Assembly (NCBI GenBank): GCA_963928055.1
Contig: CAWVDN010000001.1
Span: forward strand, 1,364,001 to 1,428,000
Direction of reading: 5' to 3'
DNA length: 64,000 nt
Source: Scatomonas sp963928055
GTDB lineage: Bacteria > Bacillota > Clostridia > Lachnospirales > Lachnospiraceae
Shown: positions 49,636 to 58,345 of the stretch, in pieces
Layout of the letters: each line of letters begins with the position of its first letter
Position numbering within the stretch: the first letter of the stretch is position 1
Notes under the pieces: generated by a model
Told to the model about the DNA's origin: nothing
Seen by the model: the letters and a program-made list of their open reading frames with translations, nothing else
The model's database searches: none
Made by a program: the position numbers and the translations under genes

Positions 49636-51045
49636 TTATCTGATTACAGGATACCGCAGGCTATCTGTAATTTTGTTTTTACCTAGCATGATCTTTAAAA
49701 TTTCTTCTTCATAATTTACAGAATTTCCGTAAATATGATACAAGAAGGAATTCTCCTGCTGCTTGGCGTAGGAGACCACCTCCTCCATCAGCAGATCCTT
49801 GGGATAGGGACTGAGCAGGAATTCTTCCACAAACCCGTCGAACTCGCTGTCCTGCTGCAGGGCGGCAAACCCGCTCTGCAGCAGGATCCGGTTCAGCCGC
49901 TCCACGGTCAGCCGGTGCTCCTTTGGCATCTCCCCGTCGCTGGCAAAAAACAGCAGGAAACAGATCAGCGTGGTCCGCTCCAGATCCAGGGCCCCCTGGA
50001 TATATTTGTAGACCGCCAGTTCCCCGGAACGGTTTTTCCCGTACCCTTTGGTCTTGCTGTCCCGGGCGTATACTTCCTGCAGCTGCTCTTCCTTTTCTTC
50101 CATCTCCCGCATTTTTGCCCGGATGACCTCCGGATCCTCCAGTTTTTTCCACTCCGGCCGTCCCTTGCGGAACGCCTCCGCCAGACGCTTTTGCTGCGCC
50201 GGCGGCACCTCCTCCGGTTCCCCGTAATATTCCATCAGGATCTCTACCCAGTCAATGGATACGTATTCAAAATAAAAATAATTAAACTCGTCAAAGATCT
50301 CTCCGCAGGAAATGGCGGATCCCCGGATCAGCGCTCTCTTCTCCGGCTCCGGCATGGTCTTTTTCCTCCGCAGGGTCGTCACCACTTTCAAAGCGAGCAG
50401 TTCGGAAAGGGCCTGCTCCACTCCCAGACCCCTGCGGCAGGCGCTGAAATAATTCTCGATCCGCCGGTTCAGATAATAGTACAGATATTTGCAGAAATAG
50501 TAGCGGGATTTTTCCCGGACGCCGCTGAAGGACTGCAGGTTGGCGGCCAGAAACCGTTTCAGATCCGCCACGCTGGCAGCCTCCGCCAGCCCCGCGTCCA
50601 TCTGCCGGGTCACCATGACCGTTCCCATATGGTCTCCCTCCTGCCGGGAATTTTCGGTGACATACCGTTCCAGTTCCCCGTAGGTGATCTTTTTCTCCTG
50701 AAAATATCCGCCGCCCCGGCCGGCGGGATACAGATCCCCGCACTCCTCCAGCACCTGTTTCCACTCCTGCCAGGACAACCCCTTCAGGAAGGCGTAGATC
50801 AGAGTGGCCTCCCAGAAATTCCGGGAGTAGAGCCGGGGACAGCCCTGCTCTTCCAGCTTTTCATTCAGTTCTTCCAGGCTCAGCTTCTTCACAAAGCCCA
50901 GGGCAATGACCCGATAGCGGACGGAGATATTTTTGATCACCTCCGGCTGAAAGGACATACAGTCCTCCAGCGCCCGGCTGCCCAGAGTTCCTGAAAGGAT
51001 CCCCTGCATCATCTGCTCAAAAATCTTATGCTTATCCTTTGCCAT
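49636..51045 (-). CDS. Unknown 469-residue protein
   Basis: A soluble, helix-rich protein with no domain I recognise. It is charged throughout, with many aromatic residues in the middle (FDEFNYFYFEYVSIDWVEIL) and a Glu/Lys-rich coiled-coil-like stretch near residue 310. GGGGGAATAGAGA precedes the ATG at 51045. It follows the truncated gene by 21 bp, so the two probably formed an operon before the mobile element inserted. It could be a lineage-specific protein. Confidence 0.7.
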   Translation of the reverse strand: MAKDKHKIFEQMMQGILSGTLGSRALEDCMSFQPEVIKNISVRYRVIALGFVKKLSLEELNEKLEEQGCPRLYSRNFWEATLIYAFLKGLSWQEWKQVLEECGDLYPAGRGGGYFQEKKITYGELERYVTENSRQEGDHMGTVMVTRQMDAGLAEAASVADLKRFLAANLQSFSGVREKSRYYFCKYLYYYLNRRIENYFSACRRGLGVEQALSELLALKVVTTLRRKKTMPEPEKRALIRGSAISCGEIFDEFNYFYFEYVSIDWVEILMEYYGEPEEVPPAQQKRLAEAFRKGRPEWKKLEDPEVIRAKMREMEEKEEQLQEVYARDSKTKGYGKNRSGELAVYKYIQGALDLERTTLICFLLFFASDGEMPKEHRLTVERLNRILLQSGFAALQQDSEFDGFVEEFLLSPYPKDLLMEEVVSYAKQQENSFLYHIYGNSVNYEEEILKIMLGKNKITDSLRYPVIR

Positions 51046-51066
51046 TCTCTATTCCCCCGTTTTCTG

Positions 51067-52032
51067 TCAGGAAAGCGTTTCACGCAGATCCGGCTCTTCC
51101 TGCACAGCGATAGTTTCTCCCAGAGAAAACCCGCGCCAGGCTTCCCTGGCTTCCTCAAAGTAGGGGATCATGGTCTCTCCTGTCATGACCAGCCGGGCGG
51201 TCACGGTCCGCTCCAGGCCGGAATCCCCTACGATGATCCGGCAGCGCTCCTCTCCCTGTTCTTCCGTAAAGCACAGATAAAAGCTTCCCCTGGGTTCCCC
51301 CAGATCGTACTGCCGGACGATCTCCTCTGCCAGCCGGAAGCCTTCCCGGATCAGATCCGGCCCGGCTGCAAGCCCCAGCTGCACCCAGGCGGTCCGCCCG
51401 TCTGTGCGGGAGATCTCCCATCCGTCTTTTTCCATCTCCCCGATCAGCTGCCGGAATTCTTCCTCGGGGGGAGATTCCTTTACGCGGACATCGTAATAGT
51501 CTTCCCCCTCCGCGCCGAACAGGATCCCTCCTTTTTCATCCTGAAAGATCCTGTCCTCCGGCAGCAGCGTCTCCGGCAGATGAGTATCGTTGATCAGGGC
51601 GCAGAGGTATTCCAGCAGTTCCCGTCGTCCCTTGCTGCTCTCCACATAAAAATCCGTAAACTCCAGGGTACCGTCCGTGACCGGCTCCGTAAGAGACGCC
51701 CCGGCCACGGGATCACTGTACGCCAGATCCAGATACAGGACCGGTTCTCCCGCTTCCAGGCTGTATGCCGACAGTTCCTCCAGTCTGGCGGCGGCATCCG
51801 GCTCTGCCAGGCGGCAGACCAGTTGAAGGTCCTCCGGTCCTTCTTCTACGGTCAGCACCTCTGTGCCTCCCTCCAGGTAGGCGTTTCGGACCACGGAGAT
51901 CGTATCGCAGGCCCACTGCCCCTGAATGTACACGGCTCCGTTCTGGCCAAGGGTGGAAGCGATAAAATCTCCCGTATCCTCCGCGGCGATCTTTACCGCG
52001 ATCCGGGATTCATCCCCGTACAGAATGCTCAT
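51067..52032 (-). pseudogene. Unknown host gene truncated at its 5' end by the mobile element
   Basis: From the stop at 51067 the frame has host composition (acidic, GC-rich) up to ILYGDESRIAVKIAAEDTG at about 52020. Beyond that the sequence becomes AT-rich element DNA. The visible ATG at 52032 lies at the junction, so the original N-terminus (perhaps with a signal or anchor) is missing and must lie beyond the other end of the element if it survives. The remaining 321 residues have a repeated acidic character (WACDTISVV, LYLDLAYSDP, GWEISRTDGRTAW) and no recognised domain. Confidence 0.65.
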
Positions 52033-52122
52033 GTGCCGTAAAGTAACACACAAGAATTTGATAGACAGCAGCCCATTATTTCCGTGTAACAAAGAGAAAG
52101 CAATACACAATTTACATCTGAA

Positions 52123-52211
52123 TGATATAATACTTTTAGGGCAGAGCAAGGGGAAAATTAAGGTCTACGCTCCGTAGATATTCCGCAGATATAAGGAACT
52201 CTACGCTCCGT
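52123..52211 (+). promoter_or_regulatory. Promoter and repeated operator-like sequence before the XRE gene
   Basis: An extended -10 TGATATAAT (52123-52131) starts a leader of about 130 nt. TCTACGCTCCGT occurs at 52164-52175 and again at 52200-52211, and the first copy sits in a palindrome TCTACG-3-CGTAGA. These may be sites for the XRE protein itself. Confidence 0.45.
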
Positions 52212-52269
52212 GTGTGTTTATTAAATTACCCATCACCTACAATAAAGGCAGAAAGGAGGACAGAAACTA

Positions 52270-52875
52270 ATGGACCAAATCCGAATCGGCAAATTTATAG
52301 CCGAATCAAGAAAATCAATGAACCTTACCCAAAGGCAACTTGCCGACGCACTTTCCATTAGTGACAAAACAATTTCCAAATGGGAGTGTGGAAAAGGACT
52401 TCCCGAAGTTTCGCTCATGCTACCATTGTGTGCGGCATTAGATATTACTGTCAATGATTTGCTTTCGGGTGAAAAGGTTTCCTCAACTGATTATCAAAAG
52501 AAAGCGGAGGGAAACATGGTGAACTTAATGAAGGAAAACGAAGAAAATAGGAAAAGAATGGTGTTGTGCGTCATTACCGTCGCAATCACGGTCGTCGCTG
52601 TATGCGCCCTGATAGTAATAGCATCCTATATTGACCTGCCTACGGTGGTACGGATCATATTGATTGTGGGTGCTGTTTTAGTGGCGGTAGCGGGCATAGC
52701 AGCGGGCGCAATGCTTGACATTAAGGCCGGTTATTTTGAGTGTCCTCATTGTAAAGAACTTTTTGTTCCGAGCATGAATGAGTATGTAAAAAGCTATCAT
52801 ACTTTTACAAAACGCAGATTGACCTGTCCTAAATGCGGTAAAACGGGAATGTGCAAACATCGTGTCACAAGATAA
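52270..52875 (+). CDS. XRE-family regulator with membrane and zinc-ribbon domains
   Basis: The 201-residue protein begins with a Cro/CI-type helix-turn-helix (LTQRQLADALSISDKTISKWE). A linker, two membrane helices (VLCVITVAITVVAVCALIVI and IILIVGAVLVAVAGIAAGAM) and a C-terminal zinc ribbon (CPHCKELF ... CPKCGKTG) follow. It is probably a membrane-tethered repressor sensing an envelope or metal signal. AGAAAGGAGGAC precedes the ATG. It is the first gene after the element's left end. Confidence 0.85.
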   Translation: MDQIRIGKFIAESRKSMNLTQRQLADALSISDKTISKWECGKGLPEVSLMLPLCAALDITVNDLLSGEKVSSTDYQKKAEGNMVNLMKENEENRKRMVLCVITVAITVVAVCALIVIASYIDLPTVVRIILIVGAVLVAVAGIAAGAMLDIKAGYFECPHCKELFVPSMNEYVKSYHTFTKRRLTCPKCGKTGMCKHRVTR

Positions 52876-52967
52876 ATACGATTTCTGGTAATAGCAAAGC
52901 CAGCCGAGCCAGTCAACGGTCAAGATGAACGGCGCATATGAAGTGCTCCCCAAAAGTTGGACAAAAG

Positions 52968-53816
52968 TTATGCGGCAAAGCCATTTTGAATTCTGTATTG
53001 GACAGGACTTAACCCATTCAATTTTTCTTTGATTCGGTTATGGTTATAGTATTCAAGATAAGCGATCAGTTCCTGGCAGAACTCGTCTAATGATTGGAAC
53101 GTCCGCAGGTATAGCAGTTCCGATTTTAACAGTCCGAAGAAGTTTTCCATAACCGCATTGTCCAGACAGTTTCCCTTTCTGGACATACTTTGCCGAATGC
53201 CTTTTTCTAACAGTCTTTTTTGATACCTGACGTTCTGATATTGCCAGCCCTGATCCGAATGAAGGATCAGCCCGCTGCTGTCCGGGAGCCGGGAGAATGC
53301 TTTATCCAGCATCTCATCCACCTGGCGGTAATTAGCCCGTTCACTGATGGCATAGCTGATGATCTCACCATTATACAGGTCAAGCACAGGAGAGAGATAA
53401 AGTTTGCTTCCAAACAGGGAAAACTCAGTCACATCAGTTACCCATTTCTGATTCGGCCTTTCCGCATGGAAATCTCTAGCCAGTAGATTTGGTGCAATCT
53501 TGCCGACTTCTCCACGGTAAGAACGATACTTTTTCATTCGTACCATACATTTTAGGCCTGATTCCTTCATCAGCTTTTGTACCGTCTTGTGGTTCAGACA
53601 AAAGCCTCTGTTGCGTAATTCCATACCAATCCGCCGATATCCGTACCGGCCTTGATTCTCCTGATAAATTGCTATGATTTCCGCCCTTTCTTTTGCGTAT
53701 TTATCCACAGCATTAGCTTTCCGGGAATGATAGTAGTATGTACTTCGGGGAATGCCGGCCAGTTTAAGTAATGCTGCCAGAGGATAATCACGCCTTAATT
53801 CTGTAACGGCAGCCAC
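52968..53816 (-). CDS. IS3-family transposase OrfB (DDE integrase)
   Basis: The 282-residue catalytic subunit has an N-terminal HTH_21-like part (GIPRSTYYYHSRK, GYRRIGMEL). The integrase core carries Asp in WVTDVTEF, Asp in LILHSDQGWQYQ and Glu in VMENFFGLLKSE. It is probably made as an OrfAB fusion by -1 slippage at GAAAAAC near 53833, since its frame stays open into the end of orfA. Confidence 0.95.
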   Translation of the reverse strand: MAAVTELRRDYPLAALLKLAGIPRSTYYYHSRKANAVDKYAKERAEIIAIYQENQGRYGYRRIGMELRNRGFCLNHKTVQKLMKESGLKCMVRMKKYRSYRGEVGKIAPNLLARDFHAERPNQKWVTDVTEFSLFGSKLYLSPVLDLYNGEIISYAISERANYRQVDEMLDKAFSRLPDSSGLILHSDQGWQYQNVRYQKRLLEKGIRQSMSRKGNCLDNAVMENFFGLLKSELLYLRTFQSLDEFCQELIAYLEYYNHNRIKEKLNGLSPVQYRIQNGFAA

Positions 53817-53824
53817 AACATCGC

Positions 53825-54334
53825 TTATTCGGGTTTTTCTCGCTTCTGAATTAAGGCGTTTAATTTTTTTAGGTAATCATTCTCCATTTTCAACCGGTAA
53901 TTTTCTTCTGACAGCCGCTTATTTTCCTGTTGCAGCTCCGACTGTTCCTGCTTCTTTTGTCGTTTTTCGCTGCCTTTTGTCGCCTGCTTTTTCATAAGTC
54001 CCTGTGCACCTTCCTTTTGGAATTTCTTCTCCCACCGGCACACTGTTACAACATCAAGGCAAAAGTGCATAGCTGTCTGTGTACAGGATAAGTGATGTTC
54101 CTGCTTGTATTGTAACACTTTTAGGCGAAACTCGCCATCAAAGCCTTTTTGTCGGCCAACCAGATTTCTGCTTAGAAGTCCTTTTGCACCATGTAGCTTA
54201 TACAAGTTTACCCATTTTTCAATCGGCGTACAGGATACGCAAAATTTCTCGGATGCCTCTTTGCGTGTATGCCCTTCCAGTACATACTGAACAACTGCTA
54301 ATTTTAATTCCTCACTGAACAATTCTTTTCCCAT
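53825..54334 (-). CDS. IS3-family transposase OrfA
   Basis: The 169-residue DNA-binding subunit has two helix-turn-helix units (GHTRKEASEKFCVSCTPIEKW and SCTQTAMHFCLDVVTVCRWEK) and a C-terminal leucine-zipper-like helix (LQQENKRLSEENYRLKMENDY). The ATG at 54334 is the usual start of the family; the reading to 54517 runs outside the element. Confidence 0.92.
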   Translation of the reverse strand: MGKELFSEELKLAVVQYVLEGHTRKEASEKFCVSCTPIEKWVNLYKLHGAKGLLSRNLVGRQKGFDGEFRLKVLQYKQEHHLSCTQTAMHFCLDVVTVCRWEKKFQKEGAQGLMKKQATKGSEKRQKKQEQSELQQENKRLSEENYRLKMENDYLKKLNALIQKREKPE

Positions 54335-54442
54335 AGATTTCTGCACCCCTTTCGTTGACTTTCTTGTCCAACTTTTGGGGTGCAGTTCACATACGCGCCG
54401 CCGTTGACAGCCCCGCACTATTATCAGAGAGGGGGAATTTCT

Positions 54443-54651
54443 ATGACCGAAGATGAAGCCTACAAAGTGCATATCCAGTACACATTCAATGCCTTTTGCA
54501 AGATTGTCATTCGTCACGCAGCCATAGATATAAAATCTTGAATCTGCGCCGGAGGTGGGAACGGGAAGTTTCTCTTGACTACATGATGAATGAGAAGTTT
54601 GTCCAGCTTGCCTTGCAGCGGCCCCGGCGGCTCATGGAGGGAAAAGACTGA
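54443..54651 (+). pseudogene. Remnant of a conjugative-element sigma-like gene
   Basis: An ATG at 54443 with AGAGGGGG upstream begins the familiar MTEDEAYKVHIQYTFNAFCK of small sigma-like proteins in Clostridia integrative elements. It stops after IDIKS. The next frame continues LRRRWEREVSLDYMMNEKF and ends LMEGKD at 54651. The C-terminal half of the normal protein is missing. It lies immediately right of the IS3 element. Confidence 0.65.
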
Positions 54652-54755
54652 CGGCTGGGATGTATGGGGTAATGAAGTTAAGAATGATGTAAACATAAAA
54701 TTTAATAAAAAAGAGGCTTAATAAATTGTGAATTCAGCCTCTGCAGATAGTTAAT

Positions 54756-54790
54756 AACAGCAAGTCTAAAAGTGACCTGCTGTTTTTTTA
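54756..54790 (+). terminator. Terminator
   Basis: AACAGCA and TGCTGTT pair across 15 nt and are followed by a run of T on the plus strand, ahead of the Maff2 remnant. Confidence 0.65.
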
Positions 54791-54827
54791 ATGATTTTTT
54801 CAAACAGAATATTAAAGGAGGATTGAA

Positions 54828-55058
54828 ATGGCGTTTTTTTCTTCAGCAGTAGATTTGCTGCAGACACTTGTTATAGCTCTTGGAGCAGGACTTGGAATAT
54901 GGGGTGTTGTAAATCTGATGGAAGGTTATGGAAACGACAATCCCGGTGCAAATGCTCATGTTACATTGAGAAGCAGTAACAAACGACAAGGACAGATGCT
55001 CCACGCTATTCCGTACAGCCCAAGGATAGATAGTAAAAAAACAGGTAATAACAGTTAA
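54828..55058 (+). pseudogene. Truncated Maff2-family mobile element protein
   Basis: The first ~41 residues (MAFFSSAVDLLQTLVIALG, GVVNLMEGYGNDNPGA) match Maff2, a small membrane protein of Clostridia conjugative elements. After that the chain changes to an unrelated polar tail (RSSNKRQGQMLHAIPYSP) and the usual second hydrophobic helix is missing. The switch marks a junction with the low-GC module. AAAGGAGG precedes the ATG, so a short protein could still be made. Confidence 0.7.
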
Positions 55059-55099
55059 CAGCGGTGTATACTGCACCGCTGTTAACTGTTACTACCTGT
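55041..55099. repeat. 26-bp inverted repeat hairpin
   Basis: The arms, 55041-55066 and 55074-55099, are complementary over 26 bp with a single mismatch and a 7-nt loop (TATACTG). It lies between the Maff2 remnant and the convergent 3' end of the protease-like gene. It could be a two-way terminator or the end of the inserted low-GC module. Confidence 0.8.
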
Positions 55100-55135
55100 A
55101 CAGATGGGGAATTAAGTGGAACACACTCTTAAGTA

Positions 55136-55756
55136 TTACTTAATAGGAGAAACGGTTTCTGTAATATATTTTGCACCAATATCATCTGTAATTTCAGTAT
55201 AAGTTATTAGATATGTCGTTTTTTCTGTCACATCATAATACTCAAACTGAACTTGATTTGATACTCGTTCAGAACTCCTAATCTTTCCTTGCTCTTCAAC
55301 CGCAATACGAGATTTAAAAGACTCCGAAGCAGAAGTTATCGCTTCCTTTGACAAAATTATTGGGATGTTGGAAAGTGATTTTGTGGGAATATTATGTGGC
55401 TTTATTTCTCTGATTTCACCAGTAGTACCAATATAAAGGGTAATTGCTACGTTAGTTACAATATCACGATTTTTATAGTACACATCCACAACATACCCAT
55501 CATCAGCATCGTAAATATAGCCAAGATACTTTTCTGTATCAAAGGATTCATTGTTTGTAAGTGCTAATTTGACAATCTCTTCAAATGTAGCGTTATTATC
55601 GTCATAATTCAAAAGTGACATATCACTTTGTCGATTACTCGACGATGATTTTGACGAAGTGATTGTGAGATTGCCATTGCCATAGTATTTTACATTCTTT
55701 ACACCAGAACCAGGAAGATAGATATAAGAATTTGCATCATTGATAGCTTGTGAAAC
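55136..55756 (-). pseudogene. 3' part of the interrupted CHAT/caspase-like protein gene
   Basis: The frame is open from the IS256-family element border to the stop at 55136. It starts in phase with the 5' part across the 8-bp duplication: GKTVSQ on one side joins SQAINDANSYIYLPGSGV on the other. About 206 residues follow. An internal ATG at 55621 could start a shorter peptide but has no good ribosome binding site. The segment has a Ser-rich linker (SSKSSSSNRQSD) and a C-terminal beta-rich domain (VVDVYYKNRDIVTNVAITLYIG) resembling PepSY-like or secreted accessory folds; I cannot name it. Confidence 0.75.
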
Positions 55757-57241
55757 GAGCCTGTGAAGAAAAGTCTGTAAATAGGATTCTTCTATGATAA
55801 GAACGGGTGAAAGGCTTGAAAAATAAGCTTTTCACCCTTGTTTTATATATACCATCCGTTTGATGGCATGTCAATAACAGGCGGATTTTCCGCCTGTTTT
55901 AACCTGGATATGGATTTAATCTGGCAGCCGTCCTTCATACATAATACTCAACTCACCATAGACCTGGCCCCAGTTTCGGATGGTAGTTGTCCATTTTTTG
56001 GTGGCTTCAAAGGTGGCCAGATACAGGGCTTTCAGCAGTGCTGTATCGCTCGGAAAAACGCTTCTCTGCTGGTTGAGTCTCCGATAGGTGGAATTTAATG
56101 ATTCTATAGCATTGGTTGTATATATGACCTTCCGCACATCTGTTGAAAATTTGAAAATCGGAGAAATCGCATCCCAGTTATCTTTCCAGCGTTTCATGGA
56201 GTTCGGATATTTAGGCGTCCATTTCTCTGTTACCCGGTCAAGTGCGTCCAGAGCTTTCTTCTCATCGGATGCCTGATAGATTGTTTTTAAATCCGTTGCA
56301 AAGGCTTTCCTGTCTTTATCCGGAACATATTTCAGCGTATTCCGTACCTGATGTACGATACAGCGCTGATACTCTGTTTTCGGAAAGGCAGCTGCAATAG
56401 CTTCCTTGATTCCAGTCAGACCATCTGCACAAAGGATCAGGATGTCTTTTACACCGCGGTTTTTTAATTCATTCAGGACAGACAGCCAGTATTTTGAACT
56501 CTCATTATCACCAACCTGAATGGTTAGGACTTCTTTCTTGCCATCTGTATTGATACCCAAAATCACATATGCCGCCAGTTTTCGGATGATGCCGTTATCC
56601 CGCACAGAATAGTGGATTGCATCAATAAAAAGGATCGGATATATTTCATCCAAAGGCCGGTTTTGCCAATCCTCTATTTGCGGCAAGATCTTATCCGTCA
56701 CATCTGAGATAAAACCCTCAGATGTTTCAAAACCGTAAATATCCTCTATGGTCTCTGAAATCTGCCGGGTTGTCATTCCCTTTGCATACATGGATATGAT
56801 CTTCTGGTCAATATCCGAGATATCTTTCTGACGTTTTTTGACCACCTGCGGCTGGAAGGTTGATTTGCGGTCCTGCGGGACTTCGATTTCCATAGAGCCG
56901 TAACTACTGTTTACCCGTTTGCGCTTATAGCCATTCCGGTAATCGTCATTGTCAGAACGTTCAGACTTTTCATAGCCAAGATGATCATCCATTTCTGCTT
57001 CCATCATTTCTTTAATGGTCCCGCCAAGAAGATCTTTCAAGGCATCCTGGATATCTTCAGCGGTCTGAATGTCGTATTCTTCCAGGAGTTGATGGATAAT
57101 GTTTCGTTTTCCTTCCGTCATTTGTACCCGATGAACAGGTTTCTTTTGTTTTGCCATAATAAAAGGCCCTCCTATGATTTAGATTTTATCATAGAAGAAC
57201 CTCTTATATTTACGTATTTACAGAAAAACTTTCACACCGCC
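55757..57241 (-). mobile_element. IS256-family insertion sequence, 1485 bp
   Basis: The element is bounded by the 8-bp direct duplication TGTGAAAC (55749-55756 and 57242-57249), the size expected for IS256. Its ends form an imperfect terminal repeat of about 27 nt sharing TGTGAA and TCTGTAAATA. One transposase gene fills it. It splits a secreted-protein gene in two. Confidence 0.92.
55916..57157 (-). CDS. IS256-family (mutator-type) transposase
   Basis: The 413-residue DDE transposase has catalytic Asp in LFIDAIHYSVRD, Asp in LCADGLTGIKEA and Glu in TTNAIESLNSTYRRLN. The N-terminal DNA-binding part includes MAEMDDHLGYEKSERSDNDDYRNG-type sequence near residue 55. The length is full and the frame intact, so it may be active. 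Confidence 0.95.
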   Translation of the reverse strand: MAKQKKPVHRVQMTEGKRNIIHQLLEEYDIQTAEDIQDALKDLLGGTIKEMMEAEMDDHLGYEKSERSDNDDYRNGYKRKRVNSSYGSMEIEVPQDRKSTFQPQVVKKRQKDISDIDQKIISMYAKGMTTRQISETIEDIYGFETSEGFISDVTDKILPQIEDWQNRPLDEIYPILFIDAIHYSVRDNGIIRKLAAYVILGINTDGKKEVLTIQVGDNESSKYWLSVLNELKNRGVKDILILCADGLTGIKEAIAAAFPKTEYQRCIVHQVRNTLKYVPDKDRKAFATDLKTIYQASDEKKALDALDRVTEKWTPKYPNSMKRWKDNWDAISPIFKFSTDVRKVIYTTNAIESLNSTYRRLNQQRSVFPSDTALLKALYLATFEATKKWTTTIRNWGQVYGELSIMYEGRLPD

Positions 57242-57828
57242 TGTGAAACTGTTTTTCCACCAGCCAAGGAATTATTATATCGTTTCAACCAGTTTGTGTG
57301 CGAACCAGCACTTACAGTAGTTGTCCAACCAACCGCTGCGTCTGCTCCTTGATCCACTACTCGTTTAGTAATATTATCACTTGTTGAGCCAGAACCTCCA
57401 TTTTTATCGCCTCCTCCAGCGGTATTGCACCCTGCAAAAGTGATAAGTTTTTGGTTGGATGCAGTATTCCACAGGTTGGTATAACTGCTACTTGCAGTCC
57501 CAGACTGACATACTATCTTGTATGTTCCAAAACTAAGAACATCTGCATTGCCATGACCAGATAAAAAAAGGATGTCTGCACTCAAATTCTCACTTGTAAA
57601 GTCGCTTTTTGTTGGGGATTGGAGAGTAACCGTCGAGTATCCGGCATTTCCATAGGCGGTAGATGCATCAATAGCATCTTGTCGAGTATCTACACCATCG
57701 CCAAAATTTTTACCTGCTGATACAGCCAAACCACTACTTGCGTGTGCATTTACTGGTGTGAGAATGCAAGCTACGAACAGAAGAGCGGACAGCATACCCG
57801 ATAAATACTTCCGTAAATTTCTTTTCAT
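57242..57828 (-). pseudogene. 5' part of the interrupted secreted CHAT/caspase-like protein gene
   Basis: From ATG 57828 (AAAGGAG upstream) there is a Sec signal peptide (basic start, LSALLFVACILTPVNA, likely cut after AHA). A domain with the His-Cys pair of the CHAT/caspase fold follows: ILFLSGHGNADVLSF and KLITFAGCNTAGGGDKN. Reading runs into the IS256-family element after KTVSQ. Joined with 55136-55756 it would encode about 400 residues. The intact protein was probably an exported protease-like enzyme. Codon use and GC differ sharply from the host backbone, pointing to transfer. Confidence 0.8.
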
Positions 57829-57840
57829 AATTTACTCCTT

Positions 57841-58050
57841 TCAGCTTAAAAAATTAAAGGGGAACAACAGAAATTCAGTCGCATCATAATAGGCGTCGTT
57901 CTCTTGTAATTTATGGTATTTTGTGTATGAATATAGAATAGCCTTATATGATACCGTTCCCCCATCCTTATATGTATATTTAATGGGAATACAACATAGT
58001 AACAATGTAATAATGATTATTACTACAATAATTTTCTTTTTTTTATTCAT
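57841..58050 (-). CDS. Small single-span membrane protein
   Basis: The 69-residue protein starts with a Lys-rich N-terminus and a strongly hydrophobic helix (IIVVIIIITLLLCCIPI). A short extracellular, Tyr-rich tail (YKDGGTVSYKAILYSYTKYHK, 12 bp before the next gene) follows. AAAGGAGG precedes the ATG. It sits between the 34-residue peptide gene and the secreted CHAT-like gene on one transcript path, so a role in export, immunity or processing is possible but unproven. Confidence 0.7.
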   Translation of the reverse strand: MNKKKKIIVVIIIITLLLCCIPIKYTYKDGGTVSYKAILYSYTKYHKLQENDAYYDATEFLLFPFNFLS

Positions 58051-58077
58051 AGACAGCCTCCTTTACAAATTCACATG

Positions 58078-58119
58078 AAAAAGCGCATAAGCCGACAATC
58101 AACAGTCTGACTTATGCGC
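58078..58119 (-). terminator. Terminator overlapping the end of the 34-residue peptide gene
   Basis: GCGCATAAG and CTTATGCGC pair around a 19-nt loop and are followed by five T on the minus strand. The peptide stop codon TAA lies inside the first arm, so a ribosome ending there would cover the arm and could weaken termination. Confidence 0.75.
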
Positions 58120-58216
58120 CCATGTGAATGATTTTGAGTTGCTCTCTCCACAACTGGGGGCTACACCAAAATCGTGTACGCCATAAACCAAACTGCTTGC
58201 GACAGAAACGGAACAT
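58112..58216 (-). CDS. 34-residue cationic, aromatic-rich peptide
   Basis: ATG 58216 follows GGAGG with 7-bp spacing. The peptide has seven Arg/Lys against one Glu, three Trp, three Phe and two Cys (CRKQFGLWRTRFWCSPQLW core). It has its own promoter 54 bp upstream and a terminator at its end. It could be a leader peptide for attenuation, an antimicrobial or signalling peptide, or a protease substrate. No family was recognised. Confidence 0.5.
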   Translation of the reverse strand: MFRFCRKQFGLWRTRFWCSPQLWREQLKIIHMGA

Positions 58217-58269
58217 GACACTACCTCCAATCTTATAAATGTCGGACGGATTAAACCACCCGCAAGATA

Positions 58270-58298
58270 ATTTTACCGTATCAATAGCATAAACGCAA
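58270..58298 (-). promoter_or_regulatory. Promoter of the peptide/CHAT-like module
   Basis: TTGCGT (58293-58298), a 17-bp spacer and TAAAAT (58270-58275) read towards the 34-residue peptide gene. Confidence 0.65.
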
Positions 58299-58345
58299 CT
58301 CTTTCCAACAAAATCACTTGTAACATTTGTGTGAACACAAGCAGA

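Larger units (their letters stand above)
52939..54389 (-). mobile_element. IS3-family insertion sequence (IS150-like), 1451 bp
   Basis: Terminal inverted repeats begin TGAA and share CCCCAAAAGTTGGACAA (left 52939 onward, right ending 54389). They are flanked by a 4-bp direct duplication CATA (52935-52938 and 54390-54393). Removing the element restores a continuous GGCGCATACGCGCC palindrome. Two overlapping transposase frames read on the minus strand. Confidence 0.93.
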
